Shown one piece after another: positions 19,903-30,370 of a DNA stretch of 42,095 nt. Within the stretch, counting starts at the first letter, position 1, and each line of letters opens with the position of its first letter. This DNA is from Paulinella micropora. Lineage: Eukaryota; Cercozoa; Imbricatea; Euglyphida. The notes beneath the pieces were generated by a model. That model had not been told where the DNA came from. It did no database searches and worked only from the letters and a program-made list of their open reading frames with translations. The translations under genes and the position numbers were made by a program. The stretch is taken from the NCBI GenBank assembly GCA_009731375.1, contig BJOX01000252.1:74475-116569 (forward strand), in the 5' to 3' direction.

Positions 19903-22167
19903 TTAAACTGTACACATGACACACACATCACCGGTACATGACTGCTTGGCACTAGTGGCTGCCTTGGTTCGAAGGTAGTAACAACCGGTCTTTAGGCCTA
20001 GTTCCCAGGCACAGAAATGGCTACTAGACAGTTTGCGCTCGGTCACGTTTTCGAAAAACACGTTGAGGCTCTGGGACTGGCACACGTAAGGCCCGCGCCC
20101 GGCGGATAGCTGCAGCTGTGTCTTCATCGGCACTTCAAAGACCGTCTTGAAGACTTGCTTTACGTCCTCTGGTATGGTCGCGATGTTCTGGACAGAGCAG
20201 TCGTTTGCCAGGAGCTGCGCTCTGACCGCTGGGGTCCAGAGGCCTCTTTGTTCAAGCGCCCTGACCAAGTACCGGTTGAGTATAGCGTGTTCCCCTGCCA
20301 GTGTCCGCCTGACCATTAAATTGCTATAGACAGGTTCAAAAATCTCGTTCACTCCGAGTATCTGACTCGTGGACGCCGTTGGCATAAACGCGACCACCAA
20401 CGAGTTTCTGAGGCCATGTGTCTTCATGTCTGCCTTCAGCCTACTCCATCGCTCTGATTTCAGCTCCACGCCCCAGAGGTCCGGCTGCAGCTTGCCCTGC
20501 GAGGCGGGGCTGCCCTCGAACGCCGGGTATTGTCCCTTTTCTTTCGCGAGATCTACGCTGGCAGTGATCGCGGCAAAGTATATCTCGCGCATTACACGGT
20601 CATTCAGAGCGGCGGCTTCGGGGCTCTCAAACCCAAGTCCCAAGATCATGAACAGGTCTGCCAGGCGGCAGATGCCCAATCCAACTGGCCTGTGCTCCAA
20701 GTTTGACATTTTAGCCTCGGGGACGGGGTAGGTCGACAAGTCGATGATGCGGTCTAAGGCCCTTACCGCACTGCGCGTGACGGTGTGGAGGAGGCTGATG
20801 TCGATTTTCTTGTCCTCCGTGACGAAGCGGGGCAGACAAATCGACGCAAGGTTACAGACGGCGGTCTCCTCGGGCGAGCTCACTTCCATGATCTCCGCGC
20901 ACAAATTTGAATTCTGAATAACTCCAGTATGCTGTTGATTACTTTTCGCGTTGGCGTGGTCTCGGTAAATGATGTACGGCGTGCCTGTCTCAATCTGTGA
21001 TTTGAGGATGGCAGACCATAGGTGCCGGGCTTTCGCTTTTTGGCCCTGTTGTGTTTTCTCGGCGTGGATGTATTGAGACTCCCAGAACTTGCCCCAGCAC
21101 TCATCTAGCCCCGGTACCTCGGTCGGACAAAACAACGTGAAGTCGCCGTCATCGCGCACTCGCTGCATGAAGAGATCTGGTATCATCAGCGCCGTAAACA
21201 GATCCCGTGCTCTCGTTTCCGCTGCACCTGTATTCTGACGCAAGGCAAGGAAGTCGTAGATGTCCTTGTGCCAAGGGGCCATGTACATAGCAAACGCCCC
21301 TTTCCTACGTCCTGACTGATTGGCGTAACGACTCGTCTCGTTCAAAATACGCGCGAGTGGCAGAATCCCGTCGCTTTTGCCCCCCGTCCCGTAGATCTTC
21401 GATCCTGCCGCTCGCACGTTGCCGATGTACAACCCAATACCTCCTGCGTGTTTTGAAATGACAGCGCAGTCCTTCACGGTTTCGAAGATCCCTGTGAGAC
21501 TGTCTTCTCGAACCGGCAACAGGAAACACGAAGCCAGCTGCTGGTTCCGGCGCAGGCCGGCGTTGAACATAGTTGGCGAAGCATGGCTGTACAGGCCAGC
21601 AGATAAGAGATTGTAGGTCTCGCGTATCTTGCGCAAGGCAGTGTCTTCGCTTTCTTCCGGGCCGTGGTGCAGCGCCACCGCGAGTCGCATGTACAAGTAT
21701 TGCGGCGTCTCGCAAATCTTGTCGTCGGCGTCTCTGAGAAGGTAGCCTTGCTTGAGCGTGCTGATTCCGAAGTAGTCGAAATTGAGGTCTCTTTCGGGAA
21801 TAACTGTCTCGTTTAAAGCAGCCTGGTGCTTGTCGACAAAGACAGAGAACGATGGCACCAACGACAGGCGCAGACAGTCCATCGCGTCCCGGAACGTGAC
21901 AGGACAACTTTTTTGGAGGTCACTAGTGACGATTCTGCCACCGAGCAGTGCATAGTCAGGGTGGTACGAGGCCAACGCCGCACAGCTCGAGGCGGCGAGT
22001 CCATCCAATTCAGAGGTCGAGATTCCTTCTCGTATGCCCGCAATTGTTTGTCGGGCCACCTCGACCGCGCTCGCGCCTGGCAGATCAGTTGCGAGGAGCG
22101 AGATGCGATGCAGCACTTTGTCAAAAAAAATCGGCTCCAACGAGCCATCTCTTTTTCGGACTTGCAT
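19903..22167 (-). CDS. Ribonucleoside-diphosphate reductase large subunit (class I)
   Basis: 754 residues from MQVRKRDG. It converts ribonucleotides to deoxyribonucleotides for DNA synthesis. An N-terminal ATP-cone (VRKRDGSLEPIFFDKVLHRI) is followed by the catalytic barrel. The radical-site and redox cysteines are visible in ASCFLL, NSNLCAEI and CNLASICLP. Further family blocks are ISKHAGGIGLYIGNVRA and MPTASTSQILGVNEIFEPVY, and the redox pair CVMC lies three residues from the end. Length is normal for class Ia and no internal break is seen. It is uninterrupted by introns. No small subunit is visible in the window, so the protein would need a host or trans-acting partner, or the gene lies in a gap. 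Confidence 0.95.
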   Translation of the reverse strand: MQVRKRDGSLEPIFFDKVLHRISLLATDLPGASAVEVARQTIAGIREGISTSELDGLAASSCAALASYHPDYALLGGRIVTSDLQKSCPVTFRDAMDCLRLSLVPSFSVFVDKHQAALNETVIPERDLNFDYFGISTLKQGYLLRDADDKICETPQYLYMRLAVALHHGPEESEDTALRKIRETYNLLSAGLYSHASPTMFNAGLRRNQQLASCFLLPVREDSLTGIFETVKDCAVISKHAGGIGLYIGNVRAAGSKIYGTGGKSDGILPLARILNETSRYANQSGRRKGAFAMYMAPWHKDIYDFLALRQNTGAAETRARDLFTALMIPDLFMQRVRDDGDFTLFCPTEVPGLDECWGKFWESQYIHAEKTQQGQKAKARHLWSAILKSQIETGTPYIIYRDHANAKSNQQHTGVIQNSNLCAEIMEVSSPEETAVCNLASICLPRFVTEDKKIDISLLHTVTRSAVRALDRIIDLSTYPVPEAKMSNLEHRPVGLGICRLADLFMILGLGFESPEAAALNDRVMREIYFAAITASVDLAKEKGQYPAFEGSPASQGKLQPDLWGVELKSERWSRLKADMKTHGLRNSLVVAFMPTASTSQILGVNEIFEPVYSNLMVRRTLAGEHAILNRYLVRALEQRGLWTPAVRAQLLANDCSVQNIATIPEDVKQVFKTVFEVPMKTQLQLSAGRGPYVCQSQSLNVFFENVTERKLSSSHFCAWELGLKTGCYYLRTKAATSAKQSCTGDVCVMCTV

Positions 22168-22207
22168 TTCGCGCGTGCTTGCATTAATGACACAAGAGAA
22201 AAAAAAA

Positions 22208-22549
22208 TCATTCTCTGCTAAAATGCTGGAAGCCAAAGTAGGTAGCCAGCACTGCATCTGTTATCAGTAGTTCTCCTTTCCCAGTAGCTGCGAAAATCAG
22301 ATAGAGAATCCCGTGAATAACACGGTTCTCGCCCCACCACACTTTGCCGCCCAGGAAGCCTTCTTCTTGTTTGTCCATCACGCCTGATAACCAGACAGCT
22401 GCCGGCACGAGCGAAAGCAGCCTCAATTTATCTTTGGTCGGGCCGGCCGAGTCCAGTGCCACTTTGGCTAGTAAGAACCGGGCGGGTAGGCAACCGGCCG
22501 CGAATAATAAAGAGTTATCTCTAGTAGAAGTCTGTGTGTCTGGTTGCAT
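22208..22549 (-). CDS. Small membrane protein
   Basis: 113 residues from the ATG at 22549. Three hydrophobic stretches are visible: LLFAAGCLPARFLLAKVAL, LRLLSLVPAAVWLSGVM and the C-terminal half. A polar block GGKVWWGENRVIHGILYLIFA separates the second and third. Short proteins with a GG..WW...R..H...Y pattern recur in giant viruses and Polinton-like viruses as I recall. I give no family name. It lies between RNR and the polymerase-helicase on the same strand. Confidence 0.55.
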   Translation of the reverse strand: MQPDTQTSTRDNSLLFAAGCLPARFLLAKVALDSAGPTKDKLRLLSLVPAAVWLSGVMDKQEEGFLGGKVWWGENRVIHGILYLIFAATGKGELLITDAVLATYFGFQHFSRE

Positions 22550-22705
22550 ATGGCTCAATGGATAAAAACAAAGACAGACAAGATTTAATTGTCCACAGTT
22601 CAAATCCCTCTTGCTGCTTCCTATGTTTTCTAGGCACACTTTTTTTGTTTTAATGATTTTTTTGGTAATAACATTAAAAAAATTTTACGGGAAAAGCCAC
22701 ATTTT

Positions 22706-25700
22706 TTATTCAGACTGTGCGCGTTCCGCGTCACTCCGCGTGTCCGCGTCATTCGTGACCTTTTGTCGCTTTTTGGCCGGCTCGTGTGTACCGTAACATC
22801 CATCGTGGAGACTCTCGGCAAAGCAGACGGCCGTGTGGCCCTTGATAGGTTTTTTGCCACTGGCCACCATCTTGTGCAGCGTGTGAACAGATTTCCGCTT
22901 CTTCGAGCCATTCTCAGTCGGCCTCTTAGATTTGCCTTCGTCTTTCGATAGAAAGAGGCCAAACTTGTTCACTACGTGTTGTAGCCTCGCCTTTGGCGAC
23001 TTGAAGCGCTTTGCGAACACTGCCTTGTCCTCTGCCCTGATCCCTGCCTGGGCATAGAAAAGATCGTCGCAGGCCCGGCGCCAGACCTTGTCCTTTTCTT
23101 GCAGCAGCTCGTAGGAGATAGTCAGGTGCGTGCCCGGTGCATGGTCGCACTCCTTCGCCTCTTTCGGGCACGCGCTGGCATCGAGCTCGCTGAAGCTTGC
23201 CTTCCCCAGCGCCCGGCTTACCGTCTTGGCCACTTCACGCAGCTGAGCTGCATGTTCACGCGTCGCGAGAATCTGCGTCTGTTCGACGAGTTCACTGAGC
23301 TCTGCGGGCCCCCGGGCGGCCGCCCGTGAGTCAAGCCTAGGCAGAGTCTTCTCAATGCGTCCAAAGTCCTTCACCAGGCCCGTGGTCCCAACTCGGGCAA
23401 CGTAGGGGAAGAAGCCCGGGTACCGCGCGAGCACGTTCACTACTCGCTTCTGCATCTTTTCCAGTGTGTGCAAGCCCCTGAACTTCTCCATCTCGTCCCT
23501 GCGCCACACCACGTTGTTGTAGGCAGAGCTCTCCCCCCAGTCGATCAGATGGGTCAGTACCAGGCGCCGCAAACATCTATTTTTTGCCGTCCCGGGCTGT
23601 CGCTCCTCTGTCTCCTCTTCTTCTTCATGGTCGCTCTCTTTCTTGCCCTCCTCCTCGTCCTCCTCTCTCGCAATGTTTCGCAGCTCTCTGGCCAAGGCAC
23701 GTGCCCGGGCCAGCTTCTGTAGTCGCTCCTCCAGCGGGGCCGCCTGGTCGAGGGTGACGATAAAGTCGGTGGACAGCTTCCACCAGCAGCCAAAGCCCAG
23801 GTCGCGCTGGTGCTCAACCTCTCGCGCTATCAGGCGCAGCTGCAACGAGGTCGGGATCTCGGAACGATGGACGCGGCCGTGTTCGTCCTTGAACGAGGGG
23901 CCCTCCTTGAGATTACCCACGAGCGCCCATGCACTGACCGTGTTCCGCTTGGAGGCCTTTTCTATCATCTGCCTCTGCTTCACGTAGAAGTTCTTCTCGA
24001 TGGTCTTGAACAGTTGGCAGTGCTGCCAGGCCTGCTCTGCTCGGGCCTGGTCCCTGTCGTCGTAGAATCTCAGGTGGCCCAGCCCCCCTTCGCCGAAATA
24101 GGCCATGATCTCCCTGGGCTCCTTTACGTTACGCGCCCGCAACAGCATCTGCGCCAGGCCCCGGCCGGTGGGACCGGTCACTGCCGCCTTGCCTTCCCTG
24201 TCCGCACAGTTCAGCATGATAAGGTCAAAAGGCGTTTGCGCGTCCACGGCCACCATGACCGCACTCGTCGTGAAAATGCAACGGGTCGCTCTGCCCTCAC
24301 CGTGCCGTTCGTCTGCGCTGTCGATGCATTTACAGTCACTGCCGCCATTGCACAGCCAGCCGTCGATGTTCGCCAGGCTGCGCTGTTTGGTCTTGTCTGG
24401 CGTCCTGCCGTCTATGATGCGCACGGGCGAACCCTCCATCCATTCGTTGCGTATCTTGTTGTCCTGGTCGTACCGAGCCTTCTGTTCGTCGGTCCAGTTT
24501 TCTTTGGGGCCCGCGGGCCTGTTCTGCCTGCACAGCTTCTTCGGGTCCGTTTCCGGCGTGTGATGTGGCGGGGCCTTGCCTTCCTCCACTAGCTCGTCGT
24601 AGGCTTTGCGCTCTGCTGGGTCGCCCACGAGGTGCGGAAACGTAAGTCCTTCCTTGGTCAGCGCGTCGTAAACAAACTCCAGCGCGCGCTGGCTGCGGAA
24701 GCACGCCCAGCTGCGCTGTTTCTGGTCTCGGAGGCTTTCAATCAAGGCGGTTAGCCAGCTGGCCTGATCGGGCACGATCTTGAGCCGGCGCTCCAGGTCA
24801 GGCGATACGTGGGAGTAGTGATGGAACTCGACTTGTGCCTGCGCTTGCTCCAGCGTGCTGTCGGGACCCGCGCGCCTGTAGGCGATACCTTCCTTTGGGT
24901 CACAAAACAGGAAATCATGCAGCCTGCTGCATTCCGTCAGGTCCTTGTCCATGATCAGGAGCCGCACCGCTCGCGTGCAGACGTCCATCCAGTCTCTGTC
25001 GTTCTCCCGCAGCTTCCCTCGGTTGGTCTTCTCGCTAACGGACTGGTCACAAACCAATATGAACTCGTCAACCACGCACAGGTCGTACTGTTGAATGAAG
25101 GACATCCCGCCGTCGCCCACTTCTTCGCTTTCTATCCGCCACAGCGACTCGTACTGGCAAAAGACGATTTTAGATTCGTACAGGTTGTAGTACTTTTTAG
25201 TTACCGGGCTTTTCTCGTAGTAAACCACGATGTCATCCAGTATGCCTTGCAGGATACGAACGTTCTCCTCGGCCGCTTCTGCTTTCAGCCTGTCCTCACA
25301 GAAACTCTTCAGCTGCTCTGCTTGCAGCCACGCGCGGCACTGGCGACGCAGGCCGCCGCCGCCGCTGGTAGCCTTGGCCCGCCGCCCCGTAATCCACAGG
25401 ATCCTGGCATTCGGGTTCTCTCGGCGCAGCCGGTAGATGTACTCAAAGGCAGTGCAGGTCTTGCCCATCCCCGTCCAGGCATTGAGACACTGCACGTTGT
25501 ACTTATCGAACGAGAGTGGATGCAGCACACGTCGTCCGCTCTCCGTCATGGCCATGTCATCCTCTAGGTAGAACCGGTCGCCGGTACAGCTGGAGCGGCT
25601 GGTCGGCAACAGGACCGACTCCAGGTCGCCGGGCTGAGCCGTCATCTGCGCCACGGACCAGCCGATGTCGGTAGGGGGCACGAGACCGGGCACCGCCACG

Positions 25701-26054
25701 CGCTTCCCTGCCACTTTCATAAACTTGATGCCCTTCTTGCTAGTCTGCACGCCAGGGTACTCAACGTTCTCTCGGAGGTAGGCATTCAGCTCACGTACCA
25801 CCTCGCCCTTGTCTTCGGGTAGCTTGTTTTCGCGGTCCGCGACAATGACTTCGTCGTGCACCAGGCAGGCAACGCTGCAGCCCTTTTTCTCTTCGAAAAA
25901 TTTGATAACAGCTCGCATGGTCGTGGCTTCGTACCGTGTGGTCAAGTAATGCACGAAGCGGCCCAGCTTGCCGTAGAGGGTCCCCGAGCGGCCGGGCAAG
26001 ACCTCCTCCATCTCGCCCTTCTTGTCGCAGGCTTGCCAGAGACGCTTGTAGTAA
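22706..26054 (-). CDS. Polymerase-A-like / UL9-type helicase fusion (5' end in gap)
   Basis: About 1,115 visible residues. The start lies in the 959-N gap. The N-terminal visible part ends a polymerase-A-type palm: RYEATTMRAVIKFF, then LVHDEVIV with the His-Asp-Glu of motif C (25850-25858). The SF2 helicase resembling herpesvirus origin-binding protein follows: Walker A NAWTGMGKTCTAFEY (about 25455-25485), LWITGRRA, DEAD-like YDLCVVDEF (about 25052-25078), VRLLIMDKDL, IFTTSAVMVAV and the arginine-finger region GRGLAQMLLRARNV. A charged C-terminal tail of several hundred residues ends the protein. It is probably the replicative polymerase plus origin-unwinding helicase. TV-Pol (transposon/virus polymerase) is the likely polymerase subgroup, but the motifs needed to decide are missing. 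Confidence 0.75.
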
Positions 26055-27013
26055 NNNNNNNNNNNNNNNNNNNNNNNNNNNNNNNNNNNNNNNNNNNNNN
26101 NNNNNNNNNNNNNNNNNNNNNNNNNNNNNNNNNNNNNNNNNNNNNNNNNNNNNNNNNNNNNNNNNNNNNNNNNNNNNNNNNNNNNNNNNNNNNNNNNNNN
26201 NNNNNNNNNNNNNNNNNNNNNNNNNNNNNNNNNNNNNNNNNNNNNNNNNNNNNNNNNNNNNNNNNNNNNNNNNNNNNNNNNNNNNNNNNNNNNNNNNNNN
26301 NNNNNNNNNNNNNNNNNNNNNNNNNNNNNNNNNNNNNNNNNNNNNNNNNNNNNNNNNNNNNNNNNNNNNNNNNNNNNNNNNNNNNNNNNNNNNNNNNNNN
26401 NNNNNNNNNNNNNNNNNNNNNNNNNNNNNNNNNNNNNNNNNNNNNNNNNNNNNNNNNNNNNNNNNNNNNNNNNNNNNNNNNNNNNNNNNNNNNNNNNNNN
26501 NNNNNNNNNNNNNNNNNNNNNNNNNNNNNNNNNNNNNNNNNNNNNNNNNNNNNNNNNNNNNNNNNNNNNNNNNNNNNNNNNNNNNNNNNNNNNNNNNNNN
26601 NNNNNNNNNNNNNNNNNNNNNNNNNNNNNNNNNNNNNNNNNNNNNNNNNNNNNNNNNNNNNNNNNNNNNNNNNNNNNNNNNNNNNNNNNNNNNNNNNNNN
26701 NNNNNNNNNNNNNNNNNNNNNNNNNNNNNNNNNNNNNNNNNNNNNNNNNNNNNNNNNNNNNNNNNNNNNNNNNNNNNNNNNNNNNNNNNNNNNNNNNNNN
26801 NNNNNNNNNNNNNNNNNNNNNNNNNNNNNNNNNNNNNNNNNNNNNNNNNNNNNNNNNNNNNNNNNNNNNNNNNNNNNNNNNNNNNNNNNNNNNNNNNNNN
26901 NNNNNNNNNNNNNNNNNNNNNNNNNNNNNNNNNNNNNNNNNNNNNNNNNNNNNNNNNNNNNNNNNNNNNNNNNNNNNNNNNNNNNNNNNNNNNNNNNNNN
27001 NNNNNNNNNNNNN
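26055..27013. other. Assembly gap (959 N) hiding the polymerase N-terminus
   Basis: Unknown sequence. The polymerase-helicase frame enters it from the right-hand genes, and the right TIR begins within 25 bp of its other edge. The nominal size is too small for a full polymerase plus a capsid gene, if the length estimate is right. Confidence 0.9.
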
Positions 27014-27821
27014 GAAAGGATATTTCAACCCCGCCCCCCCCGCCCCTAAAACCAGTTGTCGTCAATAGGGGGCGGGGCACCACCTGCCGCACCTGCTGCG
27101 TTTTGCCTTTTGGGTGGCTACAGCCCCCCCTCACCACCCCAACCCCCCACAGCCCCCAAAGTCTGGACCAGTCGATGGAAATTTAATCTATACAGCGAAT
27201 TTTTAACGAATGGTCCAGACTTCACGGGGTGGCACCACTCCGCCTCTTCCCGGGAATTCCCCCCCTTCCCAAAGTCGGGGCAAGTCGATGGAAATTTAAT
27301 CTATACAGCGAATTTTTAACGAATGGTCCAGACTTCACTGCATGCCACTCCCTCCGCACTTCCCGGGGATCCAGCCTGTTTTCCCACCCACCCGCTATTC
27401 CCGTCATTTTTTCCGCCTCCTGGACCAGTCGTTGCCGCTCAGACACTTATAACCTGATTTCACACGACTGGCCCCGACCAGATTTTTTTCAGGCAGGAGG
27501 TGGGCCACCCCGCGCCCACTGTGTAACTGCTAAGTGGCACACACCCACCGTTATACCCGTAGTTTTTTTACCTTCCGGGCCAGTCGATGCAAACAAACTG
27601 ATATACAGACTAGGTTCTAACGACTGGTCTCGACCGTCCTTTTTTCCTGTGGGGGGGGTGGCACCGGGTCCACTATCTAACGGCTAAGTGGCACACCAAC
27701 CGCTATTTCCGTAGTTTTTTTACCTTCCGGGCCAGTCGATGCAAACAAACTGATATACAGACTAGGTTCTAACGACTGGTCTCGACCTTAACTTTTTTCA
27801 GGGAGGAGGTGGCACCCGCGT

Positions 27822-27871
27822 CCACTATGTAACGGCTAAGTGGCAATCGCCGCTTAGCCGTTACGTAGTGG
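27822..27871 (-). repeat. 50-bp hairpin in the right TIR, unit 1
   Basis: CCACTATGTAACGGCTAAG pairs with CTTAGCCGTTACGTAGTGG almost perfectly across a loop of about 6 nt. It has the same sequence type as the left-arm hairpins. Confidence 0.75.
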
Positions 27872-28006
27872 GTTCCCGGTGTCCCTCCCGTCCCCTCTTT
27901 TTTTTACCTTCCGGGCCAGTCGATGCAAACAAGCTTATATAGGATCAAGGTTCTCACGACTGGTCTCGACCGTTCTTTTTTCAGGAGGGAGGTGGCACCC
28001 CGGGGT

Positions 28007-28056
28007 CCACTATGTAACGGCTAAGTGGCAGTCTCCGCTTAGCCGTAACGTAGTGG
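28007..28056 (-). repeat. 50-bp hairpin in the right TIR, unit 2
   Basis: Same arms as unit 1 with CCGTAACGTAGTGG on the right side. It lies between two iteron units. Confidence 0.75.
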
Positions 28057-28310
28057 GTTCTGGTGTCCCCACCTGTTCCCTCTTTTTTTTACCTTCCGTG
28101 CCAGTCGATGCAGACATACTTATATAGAAACTAGGGTCAGACGACTGGCCCCTACTATCTTTTTCTAGTGGGAGGTGGCGATGGTGGGGGGGTGGTAGCC
28201 AGCGTCTGGTAGCCANNNNNNNNNNGGGGGGGGGGGGGGTGGGGGGGGGGGGGGGGGGGGGGGGGTGGTAGCAGATCCGACACATAGCCAGCATGAGTGA
28301 CGCGATGTTA

Positions 28311-28441
28311 CGGAGGACTTTGCATCACCGCCCACGTGAAGTGCAGCAGTTTTGCTCTGTCTACCTATGCATCGCTAAGGGACGTGAGGGTACAGAGGAC
28401 TTTGCATCACCGCCCACGTGAAGTGCAGCAGTTTTGCTCAC
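28311..28441 (-). repeat. Two CACGTG-containing repeats in the right TIR
   Basis: AGGACTTTGCATCACCGCCC followed by ACGTGAAGTGCAGCAGTTTTG occurs twice, with CACGTG spanning the join. It is the inverse of the three copies in the left arm. Confidence 0.8.
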
Positions 28442-29020
28442 TCTGCACTCATCGAGCAGTCAGCCGCACGCTGAGTCGGCAGCCAACTTTTTTCATTAAA
28501 AAAAAATTGTGGTGGGTATTAATACCAAAAATAAGGAGAATCGCACTTGTGGTACGGGTCAGGTGCCACCTCACACCACAAAATTTTTGATTGCAGATTC
28601 TGATAGCGCGTGGCCTGAACAGTAGAATGCCACTTTTCCCGACTTGAAAGGACCACGATCGAATGCAGGGGAAAGACGCAAACTTTGGCTGCCAAAAAAA
28701 CACAGAATCATGCCACCTGAAAAATCAGATGTTTCCTGCCACCCTACGCCACCCGACGTGATACGGCCGAAACAGGCAACATCAGGGGACATTTCGGCAT
28801 TGCCAAAATCGCACCCACTATTGCCTTTTTGCACAGGTGGCACCGGTGACCGCAAAAATGCATATAACACCGCTGGTGGCACCACTGAATGTAATTACAC
28901 TAGTTGTGGATGTGGATAACCAAATGCCATTTTTCCTTGTACGGATCGGGACAAAAAGGCAATAGATTATCCCACTAGGACAAAAATGGCATTTTGTTTA
29001 TCAGGCCTATCGATAATATT

Positions 29021-30205
29021 TTTACACTGGCTCTTGTCATTTATTCCCTTACATCCGTTGGTTTCACAGATACTACATTTGGCTTCACATGCATGTCTTT
29101 CCTTATACCCTCTTAGACATAACTCACAGAAATTCTTTTTTCCTAGCATCGACTTCATGTTAGTTATGGCATCGTAATGTCCTTCAGTCTTTAGAATGTA
29201 AAGGTTAGTCAGCCGTTCTCCGTTCGCATTAAGTAGTTCTGTTTTATAAATGATTTTGTCAGGAAATTCAACAATAACCAGATTGTATTTAATGTGATTA
29301 GCAAATGTATTAATTTCTGGTATTCCACACACATCCTTAATGACGTTTGCTTTGTCATGTAAAGCCTCGGCCATTTCCTGCTGTATCTTTCTTTTTCCCA
29401 TTAGTATTGTCTTGAATTTTGGATGTTTTTCAATTTTTGCTTTGACTACAACGATTGCTCGTGCTAAGCATAAGTTATCGTTGTTTGTAATACAGATTAC
29501 TCCTTTCTTTCTGTATATATCCAATTTGTTCAAAACCTGTAGCCTTGTCCCACCAGTCGGCATTTTAACAGATTTCAATACAAATTTTAATTTATCAAAG
29601 TTTATTCCGTTCTCATCCATGTAAAGACTTTCGTTGCTTTGAAATATTGCAGACAATCTTTCTAAAACTTTTTCAACCGAGATTTGATTAACTTTGTGCA
29701 AGCCTGTTGATACTTTTCCATAGTAATCAACAAACTCAATACCTAGGCTAACCTTATCTTCGGGTGCTTGTCGTTTTACAAAGTCGTTCAACACAATCTC
29801 AATAAATCTTATCACATCGCGCATCGTGAATGATCGGAAGTTGCCGTTAATCCTTACCGCATATCGGCTTTCATTTATTCCTAGTTCGTGTTCCTTGCTG
29901 TCGTCCCTTATGATATCATAATTACCATACCGCAACAAGTCTCTGTAATTTTCTTTCATCTCTTTTTTCTCTTCAATCGTAGGTAAAGGTGGTGCTATTG
30001 GTATAGCATGGTGTTCAAAATACACCGCACCTCTTACTTGGTTCAAGTAGTTTTGGGCTGTCGGTGTATCAATTTTATACCCCCTTACCTTCGGTTTGAT
30101 ATATAGCACATCCCGACCCCTGACAGACTTGATTTCGTAATTTATCTTATATTCCCTTAATCTATCCAACCTGTAGACCTTGCCGTTATACGTGTGTGTC
30201 TCCAT
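29021..30205 (-). pseudogene. Polinton protein-primed DNA polymerase B, N-terminal part, truncated by the virus-like element
   Basis: ATG at 30205 (METHTYNG). About 395 residues of Polinton/Maverick polB N-terminal region are visible. The most typical block is DNLCLARAIVVVKAKI, then GKRKIQQEMAEALHDKANV, then GIPEINTFANHI, then GHYDAITNMKSMLG, then the cysteine cluster FCELCLRGY ... CEAKCSICETNGC. The frame stops being polB at about 29020, exactly the outer edge of the virus-like TIR; the last 18 codons come from the TIR. The catalytic palm is missing, so this fragment cannot be active. AT-rich codon use contrasts with the adjacent GC-rich element. Confidence 0.85.
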
Positions 30206-30301
30206 GTTTGATAATAGTATATCAAGGAAAATATAATTTTATAAAATTAAAATATTTGTCTGCCTCAATCGGTCGTCCCCTCGTGGCCTCGTGTGTGCCC
30301 C

Positions 30302-30360
30302 TATATATAAGGACCCTCCTTGTCTTTAAATGGAAATTCAGTGGTTTCCGCAGAGAAACC
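30302..30360 (-). promoter_or_regulatory. Polinton polB promoter candidate
   Basis: On the minus strand, a hairpin-like GGTTTCTCTGCGGAAACCAC (30341-30360) lies about 30 bp upstream of the TATA-like CTTATATATAG (about 30301-30311), which is about 95 bp before the polB ATG. The same order occurs upstream of the next gene. Confidence 0.5.
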
Positions 30361-30370
30361 TTTTTGATTA

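Larger units (their letters stand above)
27168..28148 (-). repeat. Right iteron array: seven inverted-repeat units
   Basis: Units at 27168-27216, 27282-27330, 27424-27472, 27580-27628, 27732-27780, 27917-27963 and 28101-28148. They carry the same CCAGTCG / CGACTGG half sites as the left arm. The first two units have a degenerate right half (ACGAATGGTCC) and a TTTAATCTATA centre; the outer ones have centres such as CTTATATAG. Confidence 0.8.
6763..29024. mobile_element. Integrated virus-like element with long terminal inverted repeats (about 22.3 kb)
   Basis: The outermost bases match as reverse complements: TAAAAATATTATCGATAGG at the left and its complement ending at 29024 at the right. Homology continues inward about 2 kb on both sides. 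The interior is gene-dense and GC-rich, unlike the microsatellite and AT-rich Polinton DNA outside. It encodes VLTF3, VLTF2, PCNA, RNR large subunit, a tyrosine recombinase, and a polymerase-helicase. Size and TIRs resemble Polinton-like viruses, but no capsid protein, packaging ATPase or protease is seen. Gaps at 7561-7935, 10798-10807, 13091-13100, 26055-27013 and 28216-28225 mean the length is an estimate. Confidence 0.85.
27035..29024 (-). repeat. Right terminal inverted repeat of the virus-like element
   Basis: Reverse complement of 6763-8985, from CCAGTTGTCGTCAATAGGG at the inner edge to CCTATCGATAATATTTTTA at the tip. It contains a 10-N gap (28216-28225) next to a poly-G run of about 40 bp, opposite the 375-N gap in the left arm. 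The last 50 bp also form the false C-terminus of the truncated Polinton polB frame. Confidence 0.9.

Noticed and set aside
22541-22618. tRNA-like sequence between the membrane protein and polymerase genes
   Set aside because: It has A-box-like GGCTCAATGG, a perfect 5-bp anticodon-type stem (GACAA/TTGTC) and B-box-like AGTTCAAATCC. The acceptor, D and T stems do not form and the loop lacks the required U33. Probably chance or a remnant.
28967-29020. C-terminal 18 residues of the Polinton polB frame
   Set aside because: They are encoded by the virus-like TIR tip and appear at the left arm as well, so they are not part of polB.
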